A DNA stretch of 64,000 nucleotides from Leucobacter chromiireducens (GTDB lineage: Bacteria; Actinomycetota; Actinomycetes; Actinomycetales; Microbacteriaceae). This document shows, piece after piece, positions 17,375 through 27,905 of this stretch. A model generated the notes under the pieces. The model saw nothing but the letters and a program-made list of their open reading frames with translations. It was not told the DNA's origin and did not search any database. Location: NCBI RefSeq assembly GCF_003917135.1, contig NZ_RPDI01000012.1, forward strand, positions 1 to 64,000. The letters run 5' to 3'. The position numbers and the translations under genes were made by a program. Numbering within the stretch: position 1 is the stretch's first letter; every line of letters starts with the position of its first letter.

Positions 17375-18750
17375 TACGGGTCAGCGCGGGTGATCCTGCG
17401 CAGTTTTTCCAGGCGCTCGCCGAGTTCTCGCTCGTTGCCGTGCGTGGTCGGCGAGTAGTAGACGCGATCGCGGAGCTCGTCAGGGAGGTACTGCTGCGTC
17501 GACACCCCGCGCGGGTCGGCGTGCGGGTACCGGTAGCCCTTCCCGTGCCCCATGCGCTTCGCGCCGGGGTAGTGCGCGTCGCGGAGGTGGAGCGGGACCA
17601 CGCCGAAGCGCCCGGCCTTGACGTCGGCGATCGCCGTGTCGATCGCCGAGATCACCGCGTTCGACTTCGGCGCTGTCGCGATGTAGATCGTGGCCTCGGC
17701 GAGCGGGATCCTGGCCTCGGGCAGTCCGATGAGCTGCGCCGCCTCCGCGGCGGCGACCGCGACCTGGAGTGCGCGCGGATCGGCCATGCCGACGTCCTCC
17801 GCGGCGTGCACGATGAGGCGCCGTGCAATGAAGCGCGGATCCTCCCCCGCCTCGATCATGCGCGCGAGGTAGTGAATCGCCGCATCGGGATCGGAGCCGC
17901 GCATCGACTTGATGAACGCGCTCGTGACGTCGTAGTGCTGATCGCCGTTTCGGTCGTAGCGGAGCAGCGCACGGTTCACCGCGGCGGAGACCACATCGGG
18001 CGTGATCACCGGGCGGGGCGAGGTGCCGGGCTCGTCGCTCGCGGTCTCGGCTGTCGGCTGATCCTCCGCAGGCTCCAGCGCGATCGCCGACGCGGCAGCC
18101 GCTTCGAGGCCGGTGAGCGCGCGGCGCGCGTCCCCCGATGCGAGCTGCACGAGCGCATCGAGCGCCTCCGGCTCGATCGCGACCGTGCCTGCTAGGCCGT
18201 GCGGTTCCGCGAGCGCGCGCTCCAGCAGGAGGCGCAGATCGCCGTCGTCGAGCGGCTCGAGTGTGAGCAGCAGTGAGCGAGAGAGCAGCGGGCTGATCAC
18301 CGAGAACGAGGGGTTCTCGGTCGTGGCGGCGACGAGGGTGACCCAGCCGTTCTCGACGCCGGGGAGCAGTGCGTCCTGCTGCGCCTTCGTGAAGCGATGA
18401 ATCTCGTCGAGGAAGAGCACGGTCGCGATCCCGTACAGGTCGCGGTCGTTGAGCGCGCGCTCCATGACCGTCCGTACGTCCTTCACGCCAGCGGTGATCG
18501 CGGAGAGCTCGACGAAGCGGCGGCCGCTGGAGTGCGCGATCGCCTGCGCCAGCGTGGTCTTGCCCGTGCCAGGCGGCCCCCACAGGATCACCGAGACGGC
18601 TCCCCCGCCGCCCTCCGTGTCGGCCGCGAGCACACGGAGCGGGGAGCCCGGGTGCAGCAGGTGCCGCTGGCCGACGACCTCGTCGAGCGAGCGCGGGCGC
18701 ATCCGCACCGCGAGCGGCGCGGTAGCTGCTGGGATGGCTGGGGTGTCCAC
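17374..18750 (-). CDS. rarA: replication-associated recombination protein A (RarA/MgsA)
   Basis: 458-residue clamp-loader-like AAA ATPase that acts at stalled forks. [15 protein letters not shown] opens the domain; Walker [12 protein letters not shown] (about 57-67), Walker [10 protein letters not shown], sensor [18 protein letters not shown], then the C-terminal tetramer domain with [29 protein letters not shown]. An insert of about 35 Glu/Thr/Ser-rich residues (about 225-260) is longer than in E. coli RarA. The GTG start has TAGCAT six nt before it and no ribosome site, which fits a leaderless mRNA. Confidence 0.95.
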   Translation of the reverse strand: MDTPAIPAATAPLAVRMRPRSLDEVVGQRHLLHPGSPLRVLAADTEGGGGAVSVILWGPPGTGKTTLAQAIAHSSGRRFVELSAITAGVKDVRTVMERALNDRDLYGIATVLFLDEIHRFTKAQQDALLPGVENGWVTLVAATTENPSFSVISPLLSRSLLLTLEPLDDGDLRLLLERALAEPHGLAGTVAIEPEALDALVQLASGDARRALTGLEAAAASAIALEPAEDQPTAETASDEPGTSPRPVITPDVVSAAVNRALLRYDRNGDQHYDVTSAFIKSMRGSDPDAAIHYLARMIEAGEDPRFIARRLIVHAAEDVGMADPRALQVAVAAAEAAQLIGLPEARIPLAEATIYIATAPKSNAVISAIDTAIADVKAGRFGVVPLHLRDAHYPGAKRMGHGKGYRYPHADPRGVSTQQYLPDELRDRVYYSPTTHGNERELGERLEKLRRITRADP

Positions 18751-18756
18751 GAGTCC

Positions 18757-18762
18757 ATGCTA
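18757..18762 (-). promoter_or_regulatory. rarA: -10 hexamer TAGCAT, leaderless rarA
   Basis: TAGCAT lies six nt ahead of the GTG at 18750 (minus strand), so transcription would begin at or next to the start codon. No -35 match was evident. Confidence 0.6.
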
Positions 18763-18933
18763 CTGGGCGCCACCGACACCCGGGGCACCGGGAGCTGCGG
18801 CCAGCCGGGGGCACGCACGGCCCGAAAACCGCGGGAGTCAGGGGGCATCAGCGCTCCCGCTGTGGCATAGTGGAGGAGTCTATTCCGTATGGTCGGCACG
18901 GCCGGCCCCCACACCCGACAAGTGAGCAGAACC

Positions 18934-20169
18934 GTGAGCGAAGCGACCAACGAAACGCCCTGGGGACGAGTCGACGACGACCGGACCGTATATGTGCGGG
19001 AGGGTGAGGGCGAGCGAGCAGTCGGATCGTACCCCGATGGCACCCCCGAAGAGGCGCTCGCCTACTTCACGCGCAAGTTCGCGGACCTCGAGGGTCAGGT
19101 GAGCCTGCTCGAGGCACGCATCGCGCGCGGCACCGCCGACGGATCCGCCGCCGATTCGGTCGCGAAGCTGCAGGAGCAGCTCGTCGAGCCGGCCGCGGTC
19201 GGCGACATCGCGGCCCTCCGCGCACGCGTCGAGGCCCTCGTCACGAAGACCGCTGCGCTCAGCGAGAAGCAGCAGGCTGAGCGCGAGGCCGCCCGCCAGG
19301 AAGCCGTCGCGAAGCGCGAGGCGATCGCAGCTGAGGCCGAGCGCCTCGCCGCGCAGCCCGAGGCCTCGATCCGCTGGAAGGACACCAGCCAGGCGTTCGA
19401 GCAGCTGTTCACCGATTGGCAGTCGGCCCAGCGCAGCGGCCCCCAGATCCCCAAGGCGCAGGCCGACGCGCTGTGGAAGCGCTTCCGCTCCGCTCGTCAG
19501 TCGTTCGATACGGCCCGCCGCGCGCACTTCGCGCAGATGGACGCGACGAACAAGGACGTGAAGCAGCGCAAGGAGCGGATCATCGCCGCCGCCGAGGCGC
19601 TCGCCCCGAAGGGCGTCGACGGCATTCCCGCGTACCGTGGGCTCCTCGACGATTGGAAGGCCGCCGGACGCGCGAGCCGCAAGATCGACGATCAGCTGTG
19701 GGCGCGCTTCAAGGCGGCGGGCGATGTGCTGTACCAGGCGAAGGCGGCCGAGGCGGCACAGACCAACGAGGAGTACGCGGCGAACCTGACCCAGAAGCAG
19801 GAGATCCTCGGCGAGGCCGAGCCGATCCTGCAGGTGTCGGATCACACCGCTGCGCGCAAGCAGCTGACCGCGATCCAGCTGCGCTGGGACGAGGTCGGTC
19901 GCGTGCCCCGCGAGGCGCTTCGCGACATCGAGGGTCGTCTGCGGAAGATCGAGGATCACGTCAAGCAGCTCGAGGACGAGCACTGGCGCAAGACGAACCC
20001 GGAGACGAAGGCTCGCAGCGAGGGCCTGCGCGGCCAGCTGGAGGAATCGATCGCCGAGCTGACCGCCGAGGTTGCGGCCGCCGAGGCCGCCGGCGACGCG
20101 AAGGCGAAGCAGGCCGCCGAGGAGAAGCTCGCGACCCAGCAGTCCTGGCTCGCCGCAATCGGCGACTAG
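18934..20169 (+). CDS. DUF349 domain protein
   Basis: 411 residues, largely charged helix. The N-terminus ETPWGRVDDDRTVYVREGEG and YPDGTPEEALAYFTRKFADLEGQV is the conserved actinobacterial beginning; coiled coil follows (about 50-125), then repeated DUF349 units with the pattern W-x-F-x-F...D. Function is unknown; no membrane segment or signal. I prefer GTG 18934, where the conserved start fits and AAGTGAG stands seven nt ahead. ATG 18889, ten nt after GGAGGAG, would add 15 unconserved residues and remains possible. It is transcribed away from rarA and ends in two strong hairpins. Confidence 0.88.
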   Translation: MSEATNETPWGRVDDDRTVYVREGEGERAVGSYPDGTPEEALAYFTRKFADLEGQVSLLEARIARGTADGSAADSVAKLQEQLVEPAAVGDIAALRARVEALVTKTAALSEKQQAEREAARQEAVAKREAIAAEAERLAAQPEASIRWKDTSQAFEQLFTDWQSAQRSGPQIPKAQADALWKRFRSARQSFDTARRAHFAQMDATNKDVKQRKERIIAAAEALAPKGVDGIPAYRGLLDDWKAAGRASRKIDDQLWARFKAAGDVLYQAKAAEAAQTNEEYAANLTQKQEILGEAEPILQVSDHTAARKQLTAIQLRWDEVGRVPREALRDIEGRLRKIEDHVKQLEDEHWRKTNPETKARSEGLRGQLEESIAELTAEVAAAEAAGDAKAKQAAEEKLATQQSWLAAIGD

Positions 20170-20177
20170 CGCCTCGC

Positions 20178-20245
20178 GGGGCGCTGTCCGCAGCGCCCCC
20201 GTCCGACTGAACGCCCCGCGGAGCTTCCTTGCTCCGCGGGGCGTT
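20178..20245 (+). terminator. double hairpin terminator after the DUF349 gene
   Basis: First stem GGGGCGCTG (20178-20186) with CAGCGCCCC (20191-20199), loop TCCG. Second stem AACGCCCCGCGGAGC (20210-20224) with GCTCCGCGGGGCGTT (20231-20245), 15 perfect pairs, loop TTCCTT. The second is followed by CGTCGTTGCTC, only moderately T-rich. Confidence 0.8.
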
Positions 20246-20348
20246 CGTCGTTGCTCACAGGCTGGCGAGGCAGCGGCAGCTGCGGGAAGTTGTGCACAGA
20301 TGCGAGGTTCGAGCCTCGGAGCGCGCGACGCGGGCCCATGCTGGTTCC

Positions 20349-20942
20349 ATGCCTGCACTCAGCGCACCACTCGGACTCGGCAGCCCACCCGCGCTCAGCG
20401 CGCCGCCCGCACTCGCGCGCGGCATGCCGCGCATCGATCAGCTGCCGCAGGCCGTGCGCAGCGCGGAGTTGCTCCGCGGCACGCTCGTGCGCTGCGGTCC
20501 CGGGGTGCGCGGCGTCGGCTGGCCAGACACCGCGCGGGTGCGTGCCGCCGCGCTCGCGCCGTGGCTCACCCAGCCGCGCACGGCCGTCCTCCTCACCGCG
20601 GCGTGGGTGTGGGGTGCCGCGCACTCCCCTGGCGTGCCGCTGGAGTTCGCGTCGGGCGAGCGCGCGGGCACGCGAGACGAGCACGGGGTGTCGACGCGGC
20701 AGCGTCAGCTCGGCGTCGCCGACGGGGACGGCGTGCGGCTCGGGGCCGCGAGGGTCACCTCACCCACACGCACCGTCGCTGACCTGCTCCGGCTCCCCGC
20801 GGCGCTCACGCGTGAGGCGCGCCTCGCCTGTCGCGTGCTCGCTGCGCACCACGGGGCGAGCGCGCACCGTGTCCCCGAGGCATTGTCCGCCGGCCCGGCA
20901 CCGTACCGCCTCCGGGCGCTCGACCGGCTCGCCGGGCTCTGA
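20349..20942 (+). CDS. AbiEi-like antitoxin domain protein, orphan
   Basis: 197 residues. The middle (LRRG-like LLRGTLVRCGPGVRGVGWPD, LTAAWVWGA) and the segment RVTSPTRTVADLLRLP resemble the C-terminal region of type IV AbiEi antitoxin-like proteins, which are common as lone genes in Microbacteriaceae. The usual N-terminal winged helix is not evident. No AbiEii nucleotidyltransferase toxin is encoded nearby. ATG 20349 follows the end of the DUF349 terminator by about 100 nt; no clear ribosome site is seen, and a longer ORF begins at 20229. The resemblance is by eye and moderate; it could simply be a hypothetical protein. Confidence 0.6.
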   Translation: MPALSAPLGLGSPPALSAPPALARGMPRIDQLPQAVRSAELLRGTLVRCGPGVRGVGWPDTARVRAAALAPWLTQPRTAVLLTAAWVWGAAHSPGVPLEFASGERAGTRDEHGVSTRQRQLGVADGDGVRLGAARVTSPTRTVADLLRLPAALTREARLACRVLAAHHGASAHRVPEALSAGPAPYRLRALDRLAGL

Positions 20943-21014
20943 CGGCTGCCCCAGTGATGGCCACCGCGGCGAGCACGGCTGCCGCTGGCACGGCTGCCGC
21001 GCAACGCCAGCAGG

Positions 21015-23264
21015 CTAGTTCGTGATCCGATACACGTCGTAGACGCCGTCGATGCGCCGCACCGCGTTCAGCACGTGATCCAGGTGCGTTGCGTTCGCCA
21101 TCTCAAACACGAAACGACTGATCGCGAGGCGCGAGCTCGACGTATTCACCGACGCAGAGAGGATATTGACATGGTGCTCGGACAGCGTGCGCGTCACGTC
21201 GGAGAGCAGGCCGGAGCGGTCGAGCGCCTCCACCTGGATCTGCACGAGGAACACGCTCTTCGAGGTCGGCGCCCACTCCACCTCGACGACGCGATCCTGC
21301 TGGCTCCGCAGGTTCTGGAAGTTGTGGCAGTCGACCCGGTGCACCGAGACGCCCTGCCCCTTCGTCACGAAGCCCTGAATTTCGTCGCCGGGCACCGGGG
21401 TGCAGCACTTCGCCAGCTTCGCGAGCACGTCCGACGCACCCTTCACCACCACGCCGCTCGAGTCCGTCGGCCGCTGTGGGCGCGGCGCGTCGATGATCGG
21501 CACGGTCGCGATGGCCGGCTCCGTGGAGCTCTGCTCGTCGAGCACCAGCGCGGTGACCTTCTCGACCACCGACTGGGCGGACACGTGGTTCGCACCCACC
21601 GCGGCGTACAGCGCGGTCACATCCGCGTAGCGCAGCTGCAGCGCGACCTGCTGCAGCCCCTCCGAGTTCATCACGCGGTGCAGCGGCAGGCCCTGCTTGC
21701 GCAGCGCTTTCGCGATCTCCGCCTTGCCGGTCTCCGCCGCCTCCTCGCGGCGCTCCTTGGTGAACCACTGCCGAATCTTGTTCTGGGCGCGCTTGCTCTT
21801 GACGAACGTCAGCCAGTTCTTGTTCGGGCCAGCGTTCGGGTCCTTCGAGGTGAACACCTCGACCACGTCGCCGTTCTGCAGCGCGGTCTCGAGGGGCACC
21901 AGGCGGCCGTTCACGCGCGCGCCCATCGTCCGGTGCCCCACCTCGGTGTGCACCGCGTAGGCGAAGTCGACGGTGGTGCCGCCCGCTGGCAGTCCGACGA
22001 CCCGACCCTTCGGCGTGAAGACGTACACTTCCTTCGCACCGATCTCGAAGCGCAGCGCGTCGAGGAACTCGCTGGGATCCTCGGTCTCCGCCTGCCAGTC
22101 CGAGATGTGCGCGAGCCACGCCATGTCGTTCGAGGAGGGGGCAGCGCCCGGTGCCTGACGCTGCTTGTACTTCCAGTGCGCGGCAACGCCGTACTCGGCA
22201 CGCTGGTGCATCTCCACCGTGCGGATCTGGATCTCCACGGCGCGGCCGTCGGGGCCGATCACGGTGGTGTGCAGCGACTGATACAGGTTGAACTTCGGGG
22301 TGGCGATGTAGTCCTTGAATCGCCCAGGAATCGGGGTCCACCGCGCGTGCACGGCGCCGAGCACCGCGTAGCAGTCGCGGATGGACTGCACGAGCACGCG
22401 GATGCCCACCAGGTCGTAGATGTCGTCGAAGTCGCGACCACGGACGATCATCTTCTGGTAGATCGAGTACAGCTCCTTGGGTCGGCCGGTCACCTCACCG
22501 CGGATGCGGGCCTCCCGCAGATCAGCCTCAATGGAACTGATGACCACACCGACGAGCTCATCGCGCTGCGGGTTGCGCTGCGAGATGAGGTTCTCGATCT
22601 CCGCGTAGAGCTTCGGCTTCAGCACGGCGAAGGAGAGATCCTCGAGCTCGGCCTTGATCGACTGGATGCCGAGGCGGTGCGCCAGCGGGGCGTAGATCTC
22701 GAGCGTCTCCTGCGCCTTGCGCTTCGCCGAGTCGCCAGAGACGAACCCCCAGGTGCGAGCGTTGTGCAGCCGGTCGGCGAGCTTGATCACCAGCACGCGG
22801 ATGTCCTTCGCCATGGCGACGACCATCTTGCGCACGGTCTCCGCCTGCGCCGAGTCCCCGTACTTGACCTTGTCGAGCTTCGTCACGCCGTCCACCAGCA
22901 TGGCGATCTCCTCACCGAAGTCCTCGGTGAGCTGCGTCAGGGTGTAGTCGGTGTCCTCGACCGTGTCGTGCAGCAGCGCCGCGGCGATCGCAACCGGCGC
23001 GACGCCCAGCTCGGCGAGGATCTGGGCCACCGCGATGGGGTGAGTGATGTACGGCTCGCCCGAGCGCCGCTTCTGGCCACGATGCGCGCGCTCAGCCGTC
23101 GTATACGCGCGCTCGATCACCGAAAGGTCGGCGCGAGGATAATTCCCGCGCACCGTGCGAACCAGCTGATCAACCGCACCCGGCGCGCTGCCGCGGGAGA
23201 AGATCCGAGGCACAAGTCGGCGCAGTGCGGTCGTGCCGCCATGCGTTACATCACTCGTTACCAC
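21015..23264 (-). CDS. rel: bifunctional (p)ppGpp synthetase/hydrolase Rel
   Basis: 749 residues; the alarmone enzyme of the stringent response. HD hydrolase domain with HDTVEDT and KLADRLHN, synthetase domain with YSIYQKM and [17 protein letters not shown], then TGS ([27 protein letters not shown]), a zinc-finger/helical region with [17 protein letters not shown], and a C-terminal ACT domain ([21 protein letters not shown]-like). Both catalytic halves look intact. The GTG at 23264 has GAGGAGGAGG close ahead. It follows secF; the apt gene that often stands between them is absent. Confidence 0.96.
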   Translation of the reverse strand: MVTSDVTHGGTTALRRLVPRIFSRGSAPGAVDQLVRTVRGNYPRADLSVIERAYTTAERAHRGQKRRSGEPYITHPIAVAQILAELGVAPVAIAAALLHDTVEDTDYTLTQLTEDFGEEIAMLVDGVTKLDKVKYGDSAQAETVRKMVVAMAKDIRVLVIKLADRLHNARTWGFVSGDSAKRKAQETLEIYAPLAHRLGIQSIKAELEDLSFAVLKPKLYAEIENLISQRNPQRDELVGVVISSIEADLREARIRGEVTGRPKELYSIYQKMIVRGRDFDDIYDLVGIRVLVQSIRDCYAVLGAVHARWTPIPGRFKDYIATPKFNLYQSLHTTVIGPDGRAVEIQIRTVEMHQRAEYGVAAHWKYKQRQAPGAAPSSNDMAWLAHISDWQAETEDPSEFLDALRFEIGAKEVYVFTPKGRVVGLPAGGTTVDFAYAVHTEVGHRTMGARVNGRLVPLETALQNGDVVEVFTSKDPNAGPNKNWLTFVKSKRAQNKIRQWFTKERREEAAETGKAEIAKALRKQGLPLHRVMNSEGLQQVALQLRYADVTALYAAVGANHVSAQSVVEKVTALVLDEQSSTEPAIATVPIIDAPRPQRPTDSSGVVVKGASDVLAKLAKCCTPVPGDEIQGFVTKGQGVSVHRVDCHNFQNLRSQQDRVVEVEWAPTSKSVFLVQIQVEALDRSGLLSDVTRTLSEHHVNILSASVNTSSSRLAISRFVFEMANATHLDHVLNAVRRIDGVYDVYRITN

Positions 23265-23341
23265 CCTGCCTCCTCCTCGAATGTTTGAACGCTACACCAC
23301 GGGCGCCCATTCCGACGAACTGGGCGCCCGCGCCGAGCGTG

Positions 23342-24415
23342 CTACTTCGATGTGGACGGCTGGTCCGCCTCCTCGGCGAGCTCCGCTGCGGCGTCCCCGG
23401 CGTCCTTCGCGGTCGCCGTACCGCCTGCGTCCTCGCCGCGCGCGCGACGCACGCGGGCGTCGTGTCGCTTGATCTCGGTCTCGCCCTCGCGGAGGTGGGC
23501 GTAGGCCGGGGCCGCGATGAAGATCGTCGAGTACGCGCCGACGAGGATGCCGATGAACAGCGCGAGCGAGATGTCGCGCAGCGTGCCGGCGCCCAGCATG
23601 AACGCGCCGATGAAGAGAATCGAGCCGACCGGCAGCAGCGCAACCACCGAGGTGTTGATGGAGCGCACGAGCGTCTGATTCACACCGAGGTTTACGGCCT
23701 CGCCGAATGTGCGACGGTCGTTGAGCTCGCCCGGCATCGTGTTCTCTCGGATCTTGTCGAACACCACGACGGTGTCGTATAGCGAGTATCCGAGGATCGT
23801 GAGGAAGCCGATCATCGCCGCCGGCGTGATCTCGAAGCCCGAGATCCCGTAGATGCCCGCGGTGATGACGAGGTCGTGGAGCAGCGCGAGAATCGCCGCG
23901 AGCGACATCTTCCACGTGCGGAAGTAGATCGCCATCACGAGCGCCGCGAACAGGATGAACACGATGAGCGCGATCACCGCCTGCCGCGTGATGTCCTGAC
24001 CCCAGGCCGGGCCGATGTAGGAGTACGTGACCTCCTGCTCCTCGACATCGTACGCCTTCGCGAGCGCTGCCGTGACGGCCCGGTTCTCGGCGTCCTCGAG
24101 GGCCTCGGTCTGCACGCGAATGTCGGTGGGACCGAGCAGGCTGACACGCGGCGTGCTCTGCGGCAGCACCTCAGCGACGGCGCGCTCGGCGACCTTCGGA
24201 TCGCGCTCCTCGCCCTGACTCAGGTGCACCTGGAACTGGCTGCCGCCGGTGAACTCGATGCCGAAGCTGAATCCGCCGCGGAGCATCGGGCCGACGATGG
24301 ACAGAATGATGAGCACGATCGAGATCGCGTACCACCGCTTGCGGCGGCCGACGAAGTCAATCGACTTCTCGCCGGTGTAGAGCGCGTTGCCGAACTCCGA
24401 GAATGAGCGAGCCAT
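23342..24415 (-). CDS. secF: protein translocase subunit SecF
   Basis: 357 residues. With SecD it uses the proton gradient to help SecYEG export proteins. First membrane segment about 26-46, then the extracytoplasmic FSFGIEFTGGSQFQV motif, and the C-terminal bundle with ALVMAIYFRTWKMSLAAILALLHDLVITAGIY, GYSLYDTVVVFDKIREN and RSINTSVVALLPVG. The C-terminal 55 residues are charged and not conserved. ATG 24415 is one base past the secD stop; the ORF to 24580 is only secD in another frame. Confidence 0.96.
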   Translation of the reverse strand: MARSFSEFGNALYTGEKSIDFVGRRKRWYAISIVLIILSIVGPMLRGGFSFGIEFTGGSQFQVHLSQGEERDPKVAERAVAEVLPQSTPRVSLLGPTDIRVQTEALEDAENRAVTAALAKAYDVEEQEVTYSYIGPAWGQDITRQAVIALIVFILFAALVMAIYFRTWKMSLAAILALLHDLVITAGIYGISGFEITPAAMIGFLTILGYSLYDTVVVFDKIRENTMPGELNDRRTFGEAVNLGVNQTLVRSINTSVVALLPVGSILFIGAFMLGAGTLRDISLALFIGILVGAYSTIFIAAPAYAHLREGETEIKRHDARVRRARGEDAGGTATAKDAGDAAAELAEEADQPSTSK

Positions 24416-24416
24416 C

Positions 24417-26228
24417 TCAGCTCTCCTTTCCGGCGGTAGCGCCAGCGGCCTCGGCCGCCTTGCGCTCCGCGATCGTCTGACGGCGTTCCGCTTCCTTCTG
24501 GCTGCGTGCCACCTTCTTGCCTGCGCCCTTGCTCGCGATGACCGGCTCGCGGAACTGGGCACGGCCGCGATACACGGCACCCAGACGCTTCGGGTCGAGG
24601 CCCGAGAACGGGTGCCCGCCCTGGTAGAAGCGCGTCCGCGCGAGCAGCGTCATCATCGGGTGGGTGAAGAGCGCAACGACGATCACGTCGACGAGCGTCG
24701 TGAGGCCGAGCGTGAACGCGAAGCCCTTCACGTTGCCGACGGCCAGGATGAAGAGGATCACCGCGGCGAGGAAGTTCACGCCATCGGACGCGAGCACGGT
24801 GCGGAAGGCACGCTTCCAGCCGTGCTCAACGGCGCGCTCGATCGAGAAACCGTCGCGCAGCGCATCGCGGATGCGCTCGAAGTAGACGATGAACGAGTCG
24901 GCGGTGAAGCCGACGGCCACGATGATGCCGGCCACGCCGGCGAGCGAGAGACGGTACCCCTGACGCCACGAGAAGAAGGTGAGCAGCAGGTAGGTCAGCA
25001 CACCCGCGATCGCGAGCGACGCGATCGTCAGCGAGCCGAGCGCGCGGTACTGGAAGAGCGAGTAGATCACGACGAGGAGCAGGCCGATCAGGCCGGCGAG
25101 CAGGCCGTAGCCGAGCTGGCTCGCGCCGAGCGTCGCAGAGATGTCCTCCTGGCTCTGCACCGTGAAGTCGATGGGCAGTGCGCCGAACTTCAGCTGGTCG
25201 GCCAGCGCCTGCGCCGACTCCTGAGTGAAGTCGCCGCTGATCGAGGGGCGGCCGTCGAGGATCTGGCCCTGCATCTGCGGGGCGGAGAGGACCCGCCCGT
25301 CGAGCACGAACGCGAACTGATCCTGCGGGCTCGGCGCACCGTAGAGGCGGGTGCTGATCTTGCCGAAGACCTCGGTACCCTTGGCGTTCATCGTGATCTG
25401 AACGACCCAGCCGCCCGTGGTGGCGCCGCTCTGGTTGGTGGCCATCTGGGCGGAGGCGTCGGTGATGACGTCGCCCTTCAGCTCGACCGGACCGAGGATG
25501 TACTTCTGCGTGCCTGTCTCGTCGCAGGTGATGAGCGGGACAGCGGGATCGGCGTTTCCGGTCTCGAGCGCCGCCTCCGACTGGCAGGTGAACGCGTCGA
25601 ACTTGGTCTGCAGACCCGGGGTGATCCATGCGAGGTCCCCGGCGTTCTCTGGCTCCGTCTCGGGCACCAGATCCTCTGGGGTGAGCGCGTCCGCGGCAGC
25701 GCGCGCCTCCTCCGCGGCCGCGATGGCCTGCTGACGAGTCTCTTCAGCCGCCTTCTCCGCCTCGGTCAGCTCGACCGGGTTGCCGTCCTCGTCCGTCTTC
25801 GGCTCGGGGGCCGGCTGCTGCGTGAGGTCGATCCCAATCCCGGTGGCGAGCACCGGACGGAAGTCGAGCTTCGCCGACGCCTCGATGCGCGCGAGCGTTG
25901 CCTCATCGGCCTTGCCGGGAATCGACACGGAGATGTGCTGATTGCCCTGCGTGGTGATCTCCGCCTCGGAGACCCCGGCCGCGTCGACGCGCTGGCGAAT
26001 GATCGACACGGCCTGCTGCAGCTGCTCGCCGCTGACCGTCGCGCCGTCGGTCTGCTCCGCGGCGAGCAGAATCTGCGTACCGCCCTGCAGATCGAGAGCG
26101 AGTTTCGGCGTCCACGTCGCATCGCTTCGGAACACACCATAGGTGATCAGACCCGCGAGGCCCACGAGGAGGACCAATAGGAAGACCAGGGAGCGACGGG
26201 CTCCCCGGACGGCTGGAGTGGACGCCAA
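24417..26228 (-). CDS. secD: protein translocase subunit SecD
   Basis: 603 residues. N-terminal membrane helix (about 13-31), then LALDLQGGTQILL and the extracytoplasmic P1 region, which carries an inserted acidic Glu/Ala/Thr segment (about 150-190). The transmembrane bundle includes AGLIGLLLVVIYSLFQYRALG, the proton-path GFTADSFIVYFERIRDALRDG and FAFTLGLTTLVDVIV. A basic cytoplasmic tail of about 70 residues follows. It pairs with SecF and is preceded by yajC, the third member of the accessory complex. Confidence 0.96.
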   Translation of the reverse strand: MASTPAVRGARRSLVFLLVLLVGLAGLITYGVFRSDATWTPKLALDLQGGTQILLAAEQTDGATVSGEQLQQAVSIIRQRVDAAGVSEAEITTQGNQHISVSIPGKADEATLARIEASAKLDFRPVLATGIGIDLTQQPAPEPKTDEDGNPVELTEAEKAAEETRQQAIAAAEEARAAADALTPEDLVPETEPENAGDLAWITPGLQTKFDAFTCQSEAALETGNADPAVPLITCDETGTQKYILGPVELKGDVITDASAQMATNQSGATTGGWVVQITMNAKGTEVFGKISTRLYGAPSPQDQFAFVLDGRVLSAPQMQGQILDGRPSISGDFTQESAQALADQLKFGALPIDFTVQSQEDISATLGASQLGYGLLAGLIGLLLVVIYSLFQYRALGSLTIASLAIAGVLTYLLLTFFSWRQGYRLSLAGVAGIIVAVGFTADSFIVYFERIRDALRDGFSIERAVEHGWKRAFRTVLASDGVNFLAAVILFILAVGNVKGFAFTLGLTTLVDVIVVALFTHPMMTLLARTRFYQGGHPFSGLDPKRLGAVYRGRAQFREPVIASKGAGKKVARSQKEAERRQTIAERKAAEAAGATAGKES

Positions 26229-26302
26229 AACGACTGCTTTCTCTCAGTGCTGGGGTGAAACGGCCGGGGAATCCCCCGGCCGGGCGGCACGACCCGAGGC
26301 GA

Positions 26303-26800
26303 TTAGGCCTTGGGGGTCTGCTCGCCACCCTGCTGGTCGGTGTCCGGACGGTCAGAATCGCCCTCGGTCGCGGGCGCCTGAGGCTCCCCCGCCGCAGCGT
26401 CGGTGACCTCGGGCAGCTCCTGCGCCTCGGTGGTCTCCGCCGCAGCCGCGGCAGTCTCGCCGTTCGCGTTCGCGATGCGCTCGCCGAACTCGGGATCGTC
26501 GTCGGGTGCGAGCGTGCTCGTCTGCTCCTCAGCGGGAGCCTCGGACGGCGTGATGATCTGCGCGATCGCGTTGCGGTGCGCTACGAGTGTCGAAGTGCCG
26601 CTGCGCACCACGACCTTGTTGTCTTCCTCATCAACGGACTCGACGGTGCCGAAGATGCCGGACTGGAGCATCACCTCAGCGCCAGGACGGAGCCCGTTCT
26701 GCAGTTCCTGCATCGCCTGCTGGCGCTTCTTCCCATTGCGGAACATGAAGAAGATCAGCAGCGCGATCAGCGCGAACATCAGAATGGTAATCGGGTCCAT
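26303..26800 (-). CDS. yajC: preprotein translocase subunit YajC
   Basis: 165 residues. One membrane helix (about 4-19, ITILMFALIALLIFFMF), then NGKKRQQAMQELQNGLRPGAEVMLQSGIFGTVESVDEEDNKVVV in the YajC pattern. The last 75 residues are an acidic Ala/Glu/Thr-rich tail not found in short YajC proteins. ATG 26800 has AAAGGACCACC upstream. Gene order yajC-secD-secF is standard. Confidence 0.93.
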   Translation of the reverse strand: MDPITILMFALIALLIFFMFRNGKKRQQAMQELQNGLRPGAEVMLQSGIFGTVESVDEEDNKVVVRSGTSTLVAHRNAIAQIITPSEAPAEEQTSTLAPDDDPEFGERIANANGETAAAAAETTEAQELPEVTDAAAGEPQAPATEGDSDRPDTDQQGGEQTPKA

Positions 26801-26912
26801 CGGAGGGTGGTCCTTTCGTGGGCGTGCCCGCGCGGGTGCAGACGGCACAATCCTTGCGAGTCTATCGCCCACACGCTGTGCGGAGTGTGGGATTTCGCAC
26901 AAATGTGGTGTT

Positions 26913-27905
26913 TCAGCTCGGCGGAACGAGCCCCACGTGCTCCCACCCCAGCCGGGTCGCGATGCGCCCGCGCGGCGAACGGGTCACCAGCCCGGTGCGC
27001 ACGAGGAACGGCTCGACGACCGCCTCGATCGTTTCGGCCTCCTCGCCGACCGACACGGCGAGCGTCGACAGCCCGACCGGCCCCCCACCGAATCGTTCGA
27101 CAATGGCACGCAACACCTCGCGGTCGAGCCGGTCGAGTCCGTGCTCGTCGACGTCGTAGAGCGCAAGCGCCGCCTGCACCGACGCGGTGTCGCCCGGCGT
27201 CCCGTGGACGAGCGCGTAGTCGCGCACGCGCCGCAGCAGGCGGTTCGCGATACGCGGGGTGCCGCGCGAGCGGCTCGCGATCTCGTCGATCCCCCGATCC
27301 GAGAGCTCGAAGCCGAGCAGGCCAGCCGCGCGGCGCACGACGCTCGCGAGCTCCTCGTCGGCGTAGAACTCGAGGTGCGCGGTGAAGCCGAAGCGGTCGC
27401 GCAGCGGGTTGGGCAGGAGGCCCGAGCGCGTGGTCGCCCCGACGAGCGTGAACGGCGCGAGCTCGAGCGGCACCGACGTCGCGCCGGCGCCCTTCCCCAC
27501 CATGATGTCGACCTTGAAGTCCTCCATCGCGAGATAGAGCATCTCCTCGGCGCTGCGCGCCATGCGGTGGATCTCATCGATGAAGAGCACCTCACCGGGC
27601 GTGAGCGCGGAGAGGACCGCAGCGAGGTCGCCAGCGTGCTGGATCGCCGGGCCCGACGTCTGGTGCAGCGGCTTGTCGAGCTCGGCGGCGACGATCATCG
27701 AGAGCGTGGTCTTGCCGAGCCCGGGCGGGCCGGCGAGCAGGATGTGGTCCGGGGTGCGCTGCTGCAGCGTGGCCGCGTTCAGGAGGAGCGAGAGCTGACT
27801 GCGCACCTTCGCCTGGCCAACGAACTCGGCGAGGGTTGCGGGGCGCAGCGCGCCCTCGTACCCCTGCTCGGAGGGCGTGGCCTGCGCCGACAGCTCACCC
27901 GTCAT
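26913..27905 (-). CDS. ruvB: Holliday junction branch-migration helicase RuvB
   Basis: 330 residues, a hexameric AAA+ motor that moves Holliday junctions with Ruv[20 protein letters not shown] opens; Walker [12 protein letters not shown] (about 59-69), Walker [10 protein letters not shown], sensor [19 protein letters not shown], then [19 protein letters not shown] and a winged-helix C-terminus. The start overlaps the ruvA stop by four bases. Confidence 0.97.
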   Translation of the reverse strand: MTGELSAQATPSEQGYEGALRPATLAEFVGQAKVRSQLSLLLNAATLQQRTPDHILLAGPPGLGKTTLSMIVAAELDKPLHQTSGPAIQHAGDLAAVLSALTPGEVLFIDEIHRMARSAEEMLYLAMEDFKVDIMVGKGAGATSVPLELAPFTLVGATTRSGLLPNPLRDRFGFTAHLEFYADEELASVVRRAAGLLGFELSDRGIDEIASRSRGTPRIANRLLRRVRDYALVHGTPGDTASVQAALALYDVDEHGLDRLDREVLRAIVERFGGGPVGLSTLAVSVGEEAETIEAVVEPFLVRTGLVTRSPRGRIATRLGWEHVGLVPPS

